From the NCBI GenBank assembly GCA_049589355.1, contig JBAWAP010000269.1, positions 1 to 39,585 of the forward strand: a DNA stretch of 39,585 nucleotides. Reading direction: 5' to 3'. The notes under the pieces were generated by a model. That model made no database searches. It worked only from the letters and a program-made list of their open reading frames with translations, and was not told the DNA's origin. Each line of letters begins with the position of its first letter. The stretch's first letter is position 1. This document shows positions 16,745 to 23,788 of this stretch, piece after piece. Position numbers and translations under genes: made by a program. This DNA is from JBAWAP01 sp049589355 (lineage in GTDB: Bacteria > Chloroflexota > Anaerolineae > VGOG01).

Positions 16745-17420
16745 GGGCGGACTCGCTTTCGAAGAGTTGCCCGTCAGCGATTCTGACCTGCCGTCCGGCG
16801 CGGGCGGCCACGGCCTTGTTGTGCGTCACTACGATGAGCGTCAGCCCACGGCTGGCGTTCAATGCACCGATAAGTTCCATCACTCTGTCAGCGGTGGCCG
16901 AGTCCAGCTCGCCGGTCAACTCGTCGGCCAGCAGGAGTTGCGGCTCATTGGCCAGCGCGATCGCAATCGCCACGCGCTGCCGTTCGCCACCGGAGAGCTG
17001 TGCCGGCTTGTGGTTGGCGCGCCCGGCCAGGCCCACTTCCGCCAGCAGTTGACGGGCGCGGACGGCCGGTTGTGCGTGCCCGGACAACTGCAACGGCAGG
17101 GCGACATTCTCCTGTGCCGTGAGGAACGGAATCAGGTTGTCGGTTTGGAAGACGATGCCGATGTGATCGCGGCGGAAGACAGCGCGGTCTTGCTCACTGA
17201 GGCGGGCGATGTCGGTCCCGTGGATCACGACGCGGCCTGCGCTGGGCAGGGCCAGCCCGCCGACCAGGTTGAGTAGGGTGCTCTTGCCCGCCCCGGAGCG
17301 CCCGGTGATGGCCACGAACTCGCCAGCCTGCACCGCGAGCGACGCGCCGCGTAGGGCGACAGTCTCGACGTCACCCTCTTTGTAAATCTTATATAGGTCT
17401 TGTACAAGAAGAGCGTCCAT
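16737..17420 (-). CDS. Second LolD-type ABC transporter ATPase
   Basis: 227 aa from ATG 17420; a longer ATG/TTG extension to 17456 has no support. Walker A GRSGAGKST, signature LSGGERQR and H-loop VTHN are present. The Walker B/D-loop reads LLLADELTGELD: the catalytic Glu is kept but the usual Pro of DEPT is Leu. Two different ATPases before one duplicated permease suggest a heterodimeric nucleotide-binding pair, with this one the more divergent. It overlaps the next ATPase gene by eight bases. Confidence 0.92.
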   Translation of the reverse strand: MDALLVQDLYKIYKEGDVETVALRGASLAVQAGEFVAITGRSGAGKSTLLNLVGGLALPSAGRVVIHGTDIARLSEQDRAVFRRDHIGIVFQTDNLIPFLTAQENVALPLQLSGHAQPAVRARQLLAEVGLAGRANHKPAQLSGGERQRVAIAIALANEPQLLLADELTGELDSATADRVMELIGALNASRGLTLIVVTHNKAVAARAGRQVRIADGQLFESESAHA

Positions 17421-17485
17421 GTCATTACCATTTCCGCGAAGAACACGACAGAGCACGAAGGAGCTGTGTGTTCTTCGCGACTGAG

Positions 17486-18085
17486 TTACTTGGTCACCTT
17501 GAAAGTCAAGGCGATGTCGCGCACACCTTCACGGTCGTAGTGGCTGCTGGGCCCCGCTACCGTGAGAATGGCGAGGTGGCCATCGGCTAGAGGCATGTAA
17601 TAGCGCTCGTCGTGTGCCGTGTACGTTTTGCCGGTCACGGCCGAAGTACCGGTCGCTTCAAAGCCGAGGATGATGGCGTCCTTCACTTCGGTGGAAGCGG
17701 CGAGGCTGAGTTGCTTGAAGCCGGGGAAGGCTGTGGCCACTGCGGCCACATCGTTCTGAGCGTAGGTCATGGCATCCATCCCCACGGGCGGGGTCACGAA
17801 CTCCAGCGTGAGGCTGTCGTCGCCGCCGACGAATTTGACGCCATGGGTGACGGAGTTGTCCCGGGTCCACGGGCTGGGATAGCCGATGGCGAAGCCCTGT
17901 GCGGCATCGGAGTAGGTAACGAGTGCCGCTTCCACGCCGCCCTCTTCACTGCCGCCCTCGTTGTTATTCGCGACAGGTCGTGTTGGCTGAAGGGTATCGT
18001 TCGTTGCCGGTTTGCCCCCGCACGCGGCGAGCGCCAGTGTCAGGATGAGCGCCGCCACGGCAAGGCTGCGTCGATTCAAATTCAT
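17486..18085 (-). CDS. Lipoprotein, possibly PsbP-like
   Basis: 199 aa. The signal peptide has basic NRR at the start and lipobox ALAAC at residues 18-22. After an Asn/Glu/Gly-rich linker the mature part starts YSDAAQGFAIGYPSPWTRD, resembling PsbP-like or similar domains found in many bacterial lipoproteins, and ends in beta-rich sequence. No catalytic motif is seen. It lies 65 bp upstream of the ABC ATPase genes on the same strand, so it is probably a component or cargo of that transporter. Confidence 0.78.
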   Translation of the reverse strand: MNLNRRSLAVAALILTLALAACGGKPATNDTLQPTRPVANNNEGGSEEGGVEAALVTYSDAAQGFAIGYPSPWTRDNSVTHGVKFVGGDDSLTLEFVTPPVGMDAMTYAQNDVAAVATAFPGFKQLSLAASTEVKDAIILGFEATGTSAVTGKTYTAHDERYYMPLADGHLAILTVAGPSSHYDREGVRDIALTFKVTK

Positions 18086-18177
18086 GGGTTGCCTCCTATA
18101 ACCTTTGCAGCACTGAGGCCGGCATCCGGCCGGCCCCAGTATGCTTTGATGCGATTGTTTGCACCAGTCAAGAGACT

Positions 18178-18573
18178 TTACTGCCCCGGTGCGTCTTCGG
18201 CGTGGGGCGTCTCCAGTGCATCGTCGGCCTGGCTCTCGACCTCCTCCTGGACGTTGTCCTGGTCGTTAGCCCTCTTGTCAGCGTCCTCCTGGTCCGTACC
18301 CAGGATCGTGCCGTTGCTGGCGTCCACCTTCACCTCCAGGCCGTTGTCCAACTTGACCTCGTAGGCCTGTACGCCACCCTCACGGTCCAGATCCACCTCG
18401 ACAGCAGTGGTGCCGGGGTTGGTCGCCAGGACCGCAGCTTTGGCCTGTTCCGGCGTGATGGTGGCCTGGGGTGGGGTTGGCGTCTGGGCGAAGACACTGA
18501 TCACAATGCTCCCCACCAGCAGAGTTACCGCCAGTACGGCGAGGATTCCGCCGCCGATTAGCCACTTTCTCAT
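18178..18573 (-). CDS. PepSY-domain membrane-anchored protein
   Basis: 131 aa. One N-terminal transmembrane/signal segment (residues about 4-28) is followed by a PepSY domain: ITPEQAKAAVLATNPG, VEVDLDREGGVQAYEVKLDNG and VDASNGTILG are diagnostic. The C-terminus is acidic and low in complexity. PepSY domains are often inhibitory or regulatory modules beside two-component systems and peptidases. GGAGGTGAC just upstream is a strong ribosome-binding site. As the first gene of the minus-strand run leading to the OmpR-type pair, it may modulate sensing. Confidence 0.85.
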   Translation of the reverse strand: MRKWLIGGGILAVLAVTLLVGSIVISVFAQTPTPPQATITPEQAKAAVLATNPGTTAVEVDLDREGGVQAYEVKLDNGLEVKVDASNGTILGTDQEDADKRANDQDNVQEEVESQADDALETPHAEDAPGQ

Positions 18574-18598
18574 GCTTTGTCACCTCCTTTCCCTCGGG

Positions 18599-18638
18599 GT
18601 CTCAAACGACGGAGCTTTGGGTTCCGTTGTTCTGAGAC
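18599..18638 (-). other. 5' UTR hairpin before PepSY gene
   Basis: GTCTCA-AACGACGGA pairs imperfectly with TTCCGTTGTTC-TGAGAC across a short loop, immediately upstream of the ribosome-binding site of the PepSY gene. It could affect transcript stability or translation. No known riboswitch class matches. Confidence 0.45.
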
Positions 18639-18674
18639 TATCATACCCCATTTAGATTAGAGAGCGGTGAAATC

Positions 18675-18696
18675 TTTATGAGGGTTTTCTCATAAA
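18675..18696. other. Perfect 8-bp inverted repeat upstream of DUF166 promoter
   Basis: TTTATGAG (18675-18682) and CTCATAAA (18689-18696) flank GGTTTT, directly next to the TGAC-N4-GTCA site. It lies between the divergent PepSY and DUF166 genes and may be a second operator. It is absent from the related promoter at 1906. Confidence 0.4.
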
Positions 18697-18737
18697 TGAC
18701 CTTTGTCATAGACAGACGGCTGCCTTGATGATATAAT
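18697..18737 (+). promoter_or_regulatory. Sigma70-type promoter with TGAC-N4-GTCA operator, copy 2
   Basis: TGAC (18697-18700) and GTCA (18705-18708) adjoin TAGACA (18709-18714), 17 bp before TATAAT (18732-18737). The sequence TTTGTCATAGACAGACGGC continuing through TATAAT is nearly identical to that at 1911-1946. It drives the DUF166/cytochrome b/MsrP-like unit. The class II geometry suggests activation by a Crp/FNR-like protein. Confidence 0.8.
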
Positions 18738-18779
18738 AAGATAGCCGTTTTTTGATGAGAAGTGTGAGGAGTGAGTGAT

Positions 18780-19544
18780 ATGCATATCCTGGCCATCATT
18801 TCAGGCGAGTATGGACAGCGGCACGTAGACAACATCCGCGCCCACGGCCCCCCAGACTGGGTGGTCGAGGTCTGGCGGGCACCGTCCACGCTGCCACCGG
18901 TGATAGACTACCCTGAGGATTACCTGCCAGATACGCTCCCGCCGGCCGACCTGATCCTGTCCTTCGGCGAGCACCCAGGCGTGGCGGAACTGCTCCCCAG
19001 CATCGTGCGGATGACCGGCGCCCGGGCAGTGATCGCGGCGGTGGATAGCGAGGCCTGGCTGCCGCGTGGACTCGCCCGGCAGTTGCGGGGCTGGCTTCAG
19101 GACATGGGTGTGGTGTGCGTGACGCCCAAGCCCTTGTGTTCGCTGACCGAGACACACTACAGCATTGGTCGCCGCCAGCAGATCGAGTACGACGATCCGC
19201 TCATCGCCGAGTTTGCGCGCCACTTTGGCCAGCCAGATCTGCGCATCACTGTAGACCCCGAATCGCGATGCATCACCTCCGTAGAAGTGCTGCGCGACTC
19301 TGTTTGCGGCTGCGCGCGCTATGTGGCCCAGAGATTGTTGGGATTTTCGGCGGACGATGCCGAGGAGAAAGCCGGCCTGTTGCACCATCACTATCCCTGC
19401 CTGGCCAGCATGGGAGTGGATACCGATTACGGCGACACACTGATGCACATCTCTGGCAATCTCTTGAAGAACAACGTCCGAACACAAGTCAAGCCGTTCA
19501 AGCAAGTACGCTACATGAGAACGGCAGAGCGGAGTGACACGTAG
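18780..19544 (+). CDS. DUF166-family protein
   Basis: 254 aa. The N-terminus (MHILAIISGEYGQRHVDNI) and the Cys-rich C-terminal half (PKPLCSLTE, DPESRCITSVEVLRDSVCGCARY, HHHYPCLASM) match the DUF166 family, known mainly from methanogens and other anaerobes and of unsettled function. The conserved cysteines suggest metal or Fe-S binding. ATG 18780 is eight bases after GAGGAG; the alternative GTG 18771 touches that box. It has the same promoter type as the small ferredoxin at 1980 and is followed by cytochrome b-like and molybdopterin genes, so a redox role is likely. Confidence 0.82.
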   Translation: MHILAIISGEYGQRHVDNIRAHGPPDWVVEVWRAPSTLPPVIDYPEDYLPDTLPPADLILSFGEHPGVAELLPSIVRMTGARAVIAAVDSEAWLPRGLARQLRGWLQDMGVVCVTPKPLCSLTETHYSIGRRQQIEYDDPLIAEFARHFGQPDLRITVDPESRCITSVEVLRDSVCGCARYVAQRLLGFSADDAEEKAGLLHHHYPCLASMGVDTDYGDTLMHISGNLLKNNVRTQVKPFKQVRYMRTAERSDT

Positions 19545-19568
19545 CACAATACTGGAAACACCTCAGCA

Positions 19569-19844
19569 ATGAGTAGATTACTGCCCAAACGAAACATTGA
19601 AAGGATTGGCCGGGTGTGCGGCTGGGCAGCAGCGTTACTCCTGCTCTTTACCGTACTTACTGGCTACGGTATCAGCGAATTCCGTACTGTGACCAGCATC
19701 ACGTTCGGTATTCTGGGCAAGGCCACTTCCCAGAGGCTGCATCACTATGCAGACGTACCCTTGCTTATATTTCTTTCAGTACATATCGGCCTCGCCCTGT
19801 GGGGGCGACTTGGCCGTCACGATAAAGGAGTTGACCGATGTTAA
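19569..19844 (+). CDS. Short cytochrome b-like membrane protein
   Basis: 91 aa with two predicted transmembrane helices (about 17-38 and 60-82). His residues in QRLHHYADV and LSVHIGLALWG lie where a b-type heme could be bound, as in the cytochrome b561/DUF4405-like group. It is much shorter than MsrQ/YedZ. Its end overlaps the start of the molybdopterin lipoprotein gene, so the two are translationally coupled, and it probably hands electrons to or from that protein at the membrane. Confidence 0.72.
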   Translation: MSRLLPKRNIERIGRVCGWAAALLLLFTVLTGYGISEFRTVTSITFGILGKATSQRLHHYADVPLLIFLSVHIGLALWGRLGRHDKGVDRC

Positions 19845-20494
19845 AACGAAGTTACACTATACTGGCTCTGTTTCTTGTTGGACTGGCGTTGGTCGCGTGT
19901 GCTGGCTCACAACCCACCACCCTGGAGGGTGCCGAGGTTCGCGAGTACCAAGGCGAAAGACTCTCCTCCATCAACGATTTCCGCGAGAATTCCATCGCCG
20001 GACCGCAGCAAGTCTCCCTGGAAAACTATAAACTGGAGATCACCGGTTTGGTAGATGACCCCGTGGCCCTGACCTACGATCAGGTGCTCGACCGCAGGCG
20101 CTACAGCAAAGTGGTCACGCTGCACTGTGTGGAGGGCTGGGATGCCACTATCCTGTGGGAGGGTGTCCTGATAGAGGATCTTCTGAATCAGGCGGGACCA
20201 GACGACAGTGTTGTCACCGTCATCTTCCACGCCGCCGATGGTTATACCTCTTCATTGCCGCTGGAGTACATCCGCCAGAACGAAATCATGCTGGCTTACA
20301 AGATGAACGAGGTAGAGCTTCCACCAGAGCGGGGTTTTCCCTTCCAGGTGGTAGCCGAATCCAAGTGGGGCTACAAGTGGGTGAAGTGGGTGACCAAGAT
20401 AGAGCTCTCCGATGATCCCAATTACCGGGGCTACTGGGAAAGTCGAGGCTATAACAACGATGCCGACCTATCCGGCCCGATTTTTGGGAGATAG
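19838..20494 (+). CDS. MsrP/SUOX-family molybdopterin oxidoreductase, lipoprotein
   Basis: 218 aa. The lipobox ALVAC (Cys21) implies membrane anchoring outside the cell. The catalytic domain has TLHCVEGW with Cys97 as the expected molybdenum ligand, and the family pattern LPLEYI / GFPFQVVAESKWGYKWVKWVTKIEL. Members include MsrP (YedY), which reduces methionine sulfoxides, and sulfite oxidases. A lipoprotein signal in place of a Tat signal is odd, because Mo-cofactor proteins are normally exported folded; no twin-arginine is visible. AAAGGAG precedes ATG 19838. Its partner is the overlapping cytochrome b-like gene. Confidence 0.88.
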   Translation: MLKRSYTILALFLVGLALVACAGSQPTTLEGAEVREYQGERLSSINDFRENSIAGPQQVSLENYKLEITGLVDDPVALTYDQVLDRRRYSKVVTLHCVEGWDATILWEGVLIEDLLNQAGPDDSVVTVIFHAADGYTSSLPLEYIRQNEIMLAYKMNEVELPPERGFPFQVVAESKWGYKWVKWVTKIELSDDPNYRGYWESRGYNNDADLSGPIFGR

Positions 20495-20718
20495 GTGTTA
20501 CTGAAACAGGCAAGTTCTTCCAGTTTCTCGGAGTACGATCGGAGCTGGTGCGCTGTCCGATGTGCGGGTAGCCCTTCACTGGGCGGGTATATTGACTGGC
20601 TATCAGCGCTACCTGCACACTGACACTGGCCCTGTCCAAAGTAGAGATTGAGGGGTTTAACATCTCGCAGAGCAATGAGCCCGTGAACGCAAGTGTAGGA
20701 TCTAGGAGGAAGCAAACC

Positions 20719-21702
20719 ATGCTGCTTGCTGGTGATATCGGCGGAACCAAGACAAACCTGGCCGTTTTCTCACCCGAGGCTGGGCCACGAGCGCCACTGG
20801 CCGAGGCGACTTTCCCCAGCACTGACTACCCCAGCCTGGAAGCCCTCGTGCGCGAGTTCCTGGCTCAGCTTGATCTGAAACCGGAGGGGGCCAGTTTTGG
20901 CGTGGCCGGTCCAGTCGTGGCCGGCCGGGCCACGATCACTAACCTGCCTTGGTTGATAGACGAAACACAACTCCAGGCCGCGCTTAACCTGTCCTTCGTC
21001 TGCTTGCTGAACGACCTGGAGGCCATTGCCCATGCCATAGCTCTCCTGGAGCCAGCCGACCTGCACACCCTGAATGAGGGCCAACCAACTCCTGGCGGGA
21101 CCATCGCCGTCATCGCTCCGGGCACTGGCCTGGGAGAGGCTTTTCTCACCTGGGACGGGTCGCGCTACCGGCCCCACGCTTCAGAGGGTGGCCACACCGA
21201 TTTCGCGCCGACCAACCCATTGGAAGTTGAGCTACTGCGCTATCTCCAGCATCGCTACGAGCACGTCAGTTACGAGCGGGTTTGCTCTGGCCAGGGACTG
21301 CCCAACATCTACGCCTTTCTCAAGAACGGCGGCTACGCCGAGGAACCGGCCTGGTTGGCTGAGCAACTGGCTGCGGTCGACGATCCCACTCCGGTCATTG
21401 TCAACGTGGCCCTTGATGATGAGAAGCCCTGCGAGCTCTGCGTCGCCACACTCAACACTTTCGTCTCTATCTTAGGAGCGGAGGCGGGGAACCTGGCCCT
21501 CAAGGTACTGGCCACCGGCGGCGTCTACCTGGGTGGCGGCATTCCGCCGCGCATCCTGCCCGCCCTGAAGTGCGAACGGTTCATGGAGGCTTTTCGGCGC
21601 AAGGGGCGCTTGTTGGGCCTGCTGGCGCGCATGCCGCTGCACGTCATCCTCAACCCCAGGGTCGCTCTCCTGGGTGCGGCCTGCCACGGGCTCGAACTGT
21701 AG
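20719..21702 (+). CDS. glk: Glucokinase
   Basis: 327 aa, the usual length of bacterial Glk (PF02685 type). LAGDIGGTKTNLAVF is the ATP phosphate-1 motif, LNDLEAIAHAI carries the catalytic Asp, IAPGTGLGEAFL is phosphate-2, and GGVYLGGGIPPRIL near the end is the adenosine region. It phosphorylates glucose to glucose-6-phosphate. AGGAGG eight bases upstream fixes ATG 20719, despite an open extension to 20683. It heads the sugar-phosphate block (aldolase, transaldolase remnant, rpiA, rpe) that feeds glycolysis and the pentose phosphate pathway. The 224 bp before it hold only unrecognised, coding-like fragments. Confidence 0.94.
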   Translation: MLLAGDIGGTKTNLAVFSPEAGPRAPLAEATFPSTDYPSLEALVREFLAQLDLKPEGASFGVAGPVVAGRATITNLPWLIDETQLQAALNLSFVCLLNDLEAIAHAIALLEPADLHTLNEGQPTPGGTIAVIAPGTGLGEAFLTWDGSRYRPHASEGGHTDFAPTNPLEVELLRYLQHRYEHVSYERVCSGQGLPNIYAFLKNGGYAEEPAWLAEQLAAVDDPTPVIVNVALDDEKPCELCVATLNTFVSILGAEAGNLALKVLATGGVYLGGGIPPRILPALKCERFMEAFRRKGRLLGLLARMPLHVILNPRVALLGAACHGLEL

Positions 21703-21841
21703 CGAGGTTGTGCAATGGCGAAGTATTCAAGGGACATCCCAATCAGTAAAGAATGATAAAAGCCATGGGTTGATTAAGGACGTTAGAGTCAAGATCAACA
21801 CCCCTCAAAGTCGCTCGGCAGGTAAGATCAGCCGACGTTCC

Positions 21842-21920
21842 GTCATTGCGAGGCGCGCTTTTTGCGCCGAAGCAATCCCCTGCCAGGTTGGAGATTGCTT
21901 CGCCTTCGGCTCGCAATGAC
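21842..21920. repeat. GTCATTGCGAG palindromic element, copy 1
   Basis: Terminal inverted repeats GTCATTGCGAG (21842-21852) and CTCGCAATGAC (21910-21920), with inner arms GAAGCAATC / GATTGCTTC, make a 79-bp hairpin-forming element of a type widespread as small non-coding repeats in bacteria. It abuts the nnrE remnant. A second copy is at 32405-32484. Confidence 0.85.
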
Positions 21921-21960
21921 CACGTTAGCGGAGCTTGCGATTGCCCTGGAGGAGGTAAAC

Positions 21961-21989
21961 TTGCCATTCCGAACTGAAGATGGTATGAT
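21961..21989 (+). promoter_or_regulatory. Possible promoter for aldolase operon
   Basis: TTGCCA (21961-21966) and TATGAT (21984-21989) are spaced by 17 bp, a good sigma70 match inside the nnrE remnant and about 235 bp before the aldolase start. No conserved copy supports it. Confidence 0.35.
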
Positions 21990-22130
21990 AGTATCAGCCG
22001 TGACCGCCGAACAGATGTGGGAAGTAGACCGCATCGCGGTGCAGGAATTCGGCGTAGAAGGAGAGCTGTACCTGACCGACATCGGCATCCCGCCGGAGCT
22101 CTACACCGGCTGGGACTGTCTCTTGAGCCG

Positions 22131-22154
22131 CCCTTCGACCTTGCTCAGGGCAAG
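22131..22154. repeat. Dispersed CCCTTCGACC...GCTCAGGGC repeat
   Basis: CCCTTCGACCTTGCTCAGGG plus CAAG is a variant of the element at 5539-5563. It lies at the 3' end of the nnrE remnant, 70 bp before the aldolase start. Confidence 0.6.
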
Positions 22155-22225
22155 TTCTTTGGGAAACGATATTGGATACATCTAGAACAAGACGTGCCAT
22201 CAATACACAGGAAAGGAGTCGTGCA

Positions 22226-23152
22226 ATGACTGACCGTGTGAAAGAAATCCTCAGTTGGTATCGGAGTGAGAACCTCGGTGTCGTGACCAACCTGGCTCGG
22301 ATACTCAATCATGGCCGGCTGGGAGGGGCAGGCAAACTGGTCATTCTGCCCGTAGATCAGGGCTTCGAGCACGGCCCTGGACGCAGTTTTGCCCCTAATC
22401 CCCCGGCTTACGATCCTCACTATCACTTTCAGCTTGCCATAGACGCCGGCCTCAGCGCTTACGCCGCACCACTGGGCTTCCTGGAAGTCGGCGCGGCCGA
22501 GTTTGCCGGGCAGATCCCGCTCATTCTTAAGCTCAATAGCCACGATGTGTTACAGGACGAGAAAGACCCCCTCTGTGCACAGACTGCTTCGGTGTCGGAT
22601 GCCCTAAGGCTGGGATGCATTGGGATCGGCTACACGATCTATCCCGGCACAGCCGACCGGCGTCTGCAGTACGAGCAGTTGAGGGAACTGGCTCGCGAGG
22701 CAAAATCGGTTGGGCTGCTTGTCGTCGTTTGGTCCTACCCGCGAGGGAGCGGATTGAGCATGGAAGGTGAGACTGCCCTCGACGTCGTCGCCTATGCTGC
22801 TCACATCGCTGCCCAACTGGGCGCGCACCTCATCAAGGTCAAGCTTCCCTCTGCCCACCTTGAACTCGAGGCGGCCCGAAAGGTCTACGAAGCGCAACAG
22901 GTTCCACGGGACGCGCTGGCTGATCGGGTGCGTCATGTGGTGCAGAGTGCCTTCAATGGGCGCCGCGTGGTGATCTTCTCCGGTGGGGCCAGGAAGGAAG
23001 ATGATAAAGCCGTTCTGGACGAAATCCGCGCCATTCGCGATGGGGGTGGGTTTGGCTCGATCATCGGACGCAACGTGTTCCAGCGCGAGAAGGCAGATGC
23101 CTTGCGTCTGCTTGACCAGATCATCGGGATCTACCTGGGAAGGATCAAATGA
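22226..23152 (+). CDS. fbaB: Class I fructose-bisphosphate aldolase (FbaB/DhnA type)
   Basis: 308 aa. Similar throughout to DhnA/FbaB-type aldolases: NHGRLGGAGKLVILPVDQGFEHG, PLILKLNSHD, GYTIYPGT, VVVWSYPRG, LIKVKLPS (Lys expected to form the Schiff base), VIFSGGARK and SIIGRNVFQR (phosphate-binding loop). It cleaves fructose-1,6-bisphosphate in glycolysis or condenses trioses in gluconeogenesis. AAAGGAG nine bases upstream selects ATG 22226 over an open extension to 22172. The transaldolase remnant, rpiA and rpe follow on the same strand. Confidence 0.92.
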   Translation: MTDRVKEILSWYRSENLGVVTNLARILNHGRLGGAGKLVILPVDQGFEHGPGRSFAPNPPAYDPHYHFQLAIDAGLSAYAAPLGFLEVGAAEFAGQIPLILKLNSHDVLQDEKDPLCAQTASVSDALRLGCIGIGYTIYPGTADRRLQYEQLRELAREAKSVGLLVVVWSYPRGSGLSMEGETALDVVAYAAHIAAQLGAHLIKVKLPSAHLELEAARKVYEAQQVPRDALADRVRHVVQSAFNGRRVVIFSGGARKEDDKAVLDEIRAIRDGGGFGSIIGRNVFQREKADALRLLDQIIGIYLGRIK

Positions 23153-23193
23153 CAGATCAAGAAACCCTCAACCTCTGTTGAACGTGAGCCGAC

Positions 23194-23776
23194 ATGACAA
23201 AAATACACCAACTGGCCGATCTAGGCCAGGCGATTTGGCTCGACTACATCCGCCGTTCTTTCATCGTCTCAGGTGACTTGCAAACCTTGGTTGACGACGG
23301 CTTGCGGGGTGTCACCTCTAACCCGACGATCTTTGAGAAGGCCATCGCTGGCAGCACCGACTACGACGATGCCCTGCACCGCTTGGTTGAGGAGGGCAAG
23401 GCGGTGGAGGAGATCTACGAGATGCTGGCCCTGGACGCCATCCAGCGCGCCGCTAGCGACGTTGCGCATCTGGCTGGCGACGACGGTAGGCTACGGGCCG
23501 CGCTTCCTGCACTCCACCGGCCAACTGCACAAAGGCGACGCCGGACACGACCTCTTCATCCAGTTCACTGCCGACGACCCGCGTGACGCGCCCATCCCCG
23601 ATGAAGCCGGATCGCCGGCCTCGACGATGACCTTCGGCGTGCTGAAGGCAGCTCAGGCAATGGGCGACCGGCGGGCGCTGCTGAACGCCGGGCGGTGGGT
23701 GATCCGTTTTCACCTGGGGGACGACGTGATCGGTGGGCTGAAGCGGTTAAGCAGGTCGCTACGAAGACACGGCTGA
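23194..23776 (+). pseudogene. Transaldolase/glucose-6-phosphate isomerase fusion, internally deleted and frameshifted
   Basis: The first ~90 residues (QLADLGQAIWLDYIRRSF, GLRGVTSNPTIFEKAIAGS, EEIYEML) are the N-terminus of a Tal-type transaldolase. The rest, in the +1 frame from about 23460, reads ATTVGYGPRFLHSTGQLHKG, LFIQFTADD and TFGVLKAAQAMGDR, the C-terminus of the Pgi part of bifunctional Tal-Pgi proteins. About 700 residues of a normal fusion, including the transaldolase Lys, are missing, and the junction near 23455-23485 also shifts frame. The gene cannot be functional as read. It sits between the aldolase and rpiA, where an intact copy would make sense. Confidence 0.8.
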
Positions 23777-23788
23777 GGAGCAGACAAG

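Larger units (their letters stand above)
21916..22185 (+). pseudogene. nnrE: NAD(P)H-hydrate epimerase remnant with internal deletion
   Basis: The frame contains VSAVTAEQMWEVDRIAVQEF, the characteristic N-terminus of YjeF_N/NnrE epimerases, and then jumps directly to YLTDIGIPPELY, which belongs near the end of that domain. The Rossmann-like catalytic core, normally about 180 residues, is missing. After that, the frame runs through a dispersed CCCTTCGACC-type repeat (SRPSTLLRASS). The gene is therefore an internally deleted remnant. It occupies most of the gap between glk and the aldolase gene and may now serve only as that gene's upstream region. Confidence 0.72.

Noticed and set aside
20495..20718. 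A gene between the MsrP-like gene and glk
   Set aside because: Short coding-like pieces in two frames (for example FFQFLGVRSELVRCPMCG) lack starts and match no family I know; at most a decayed fragment.
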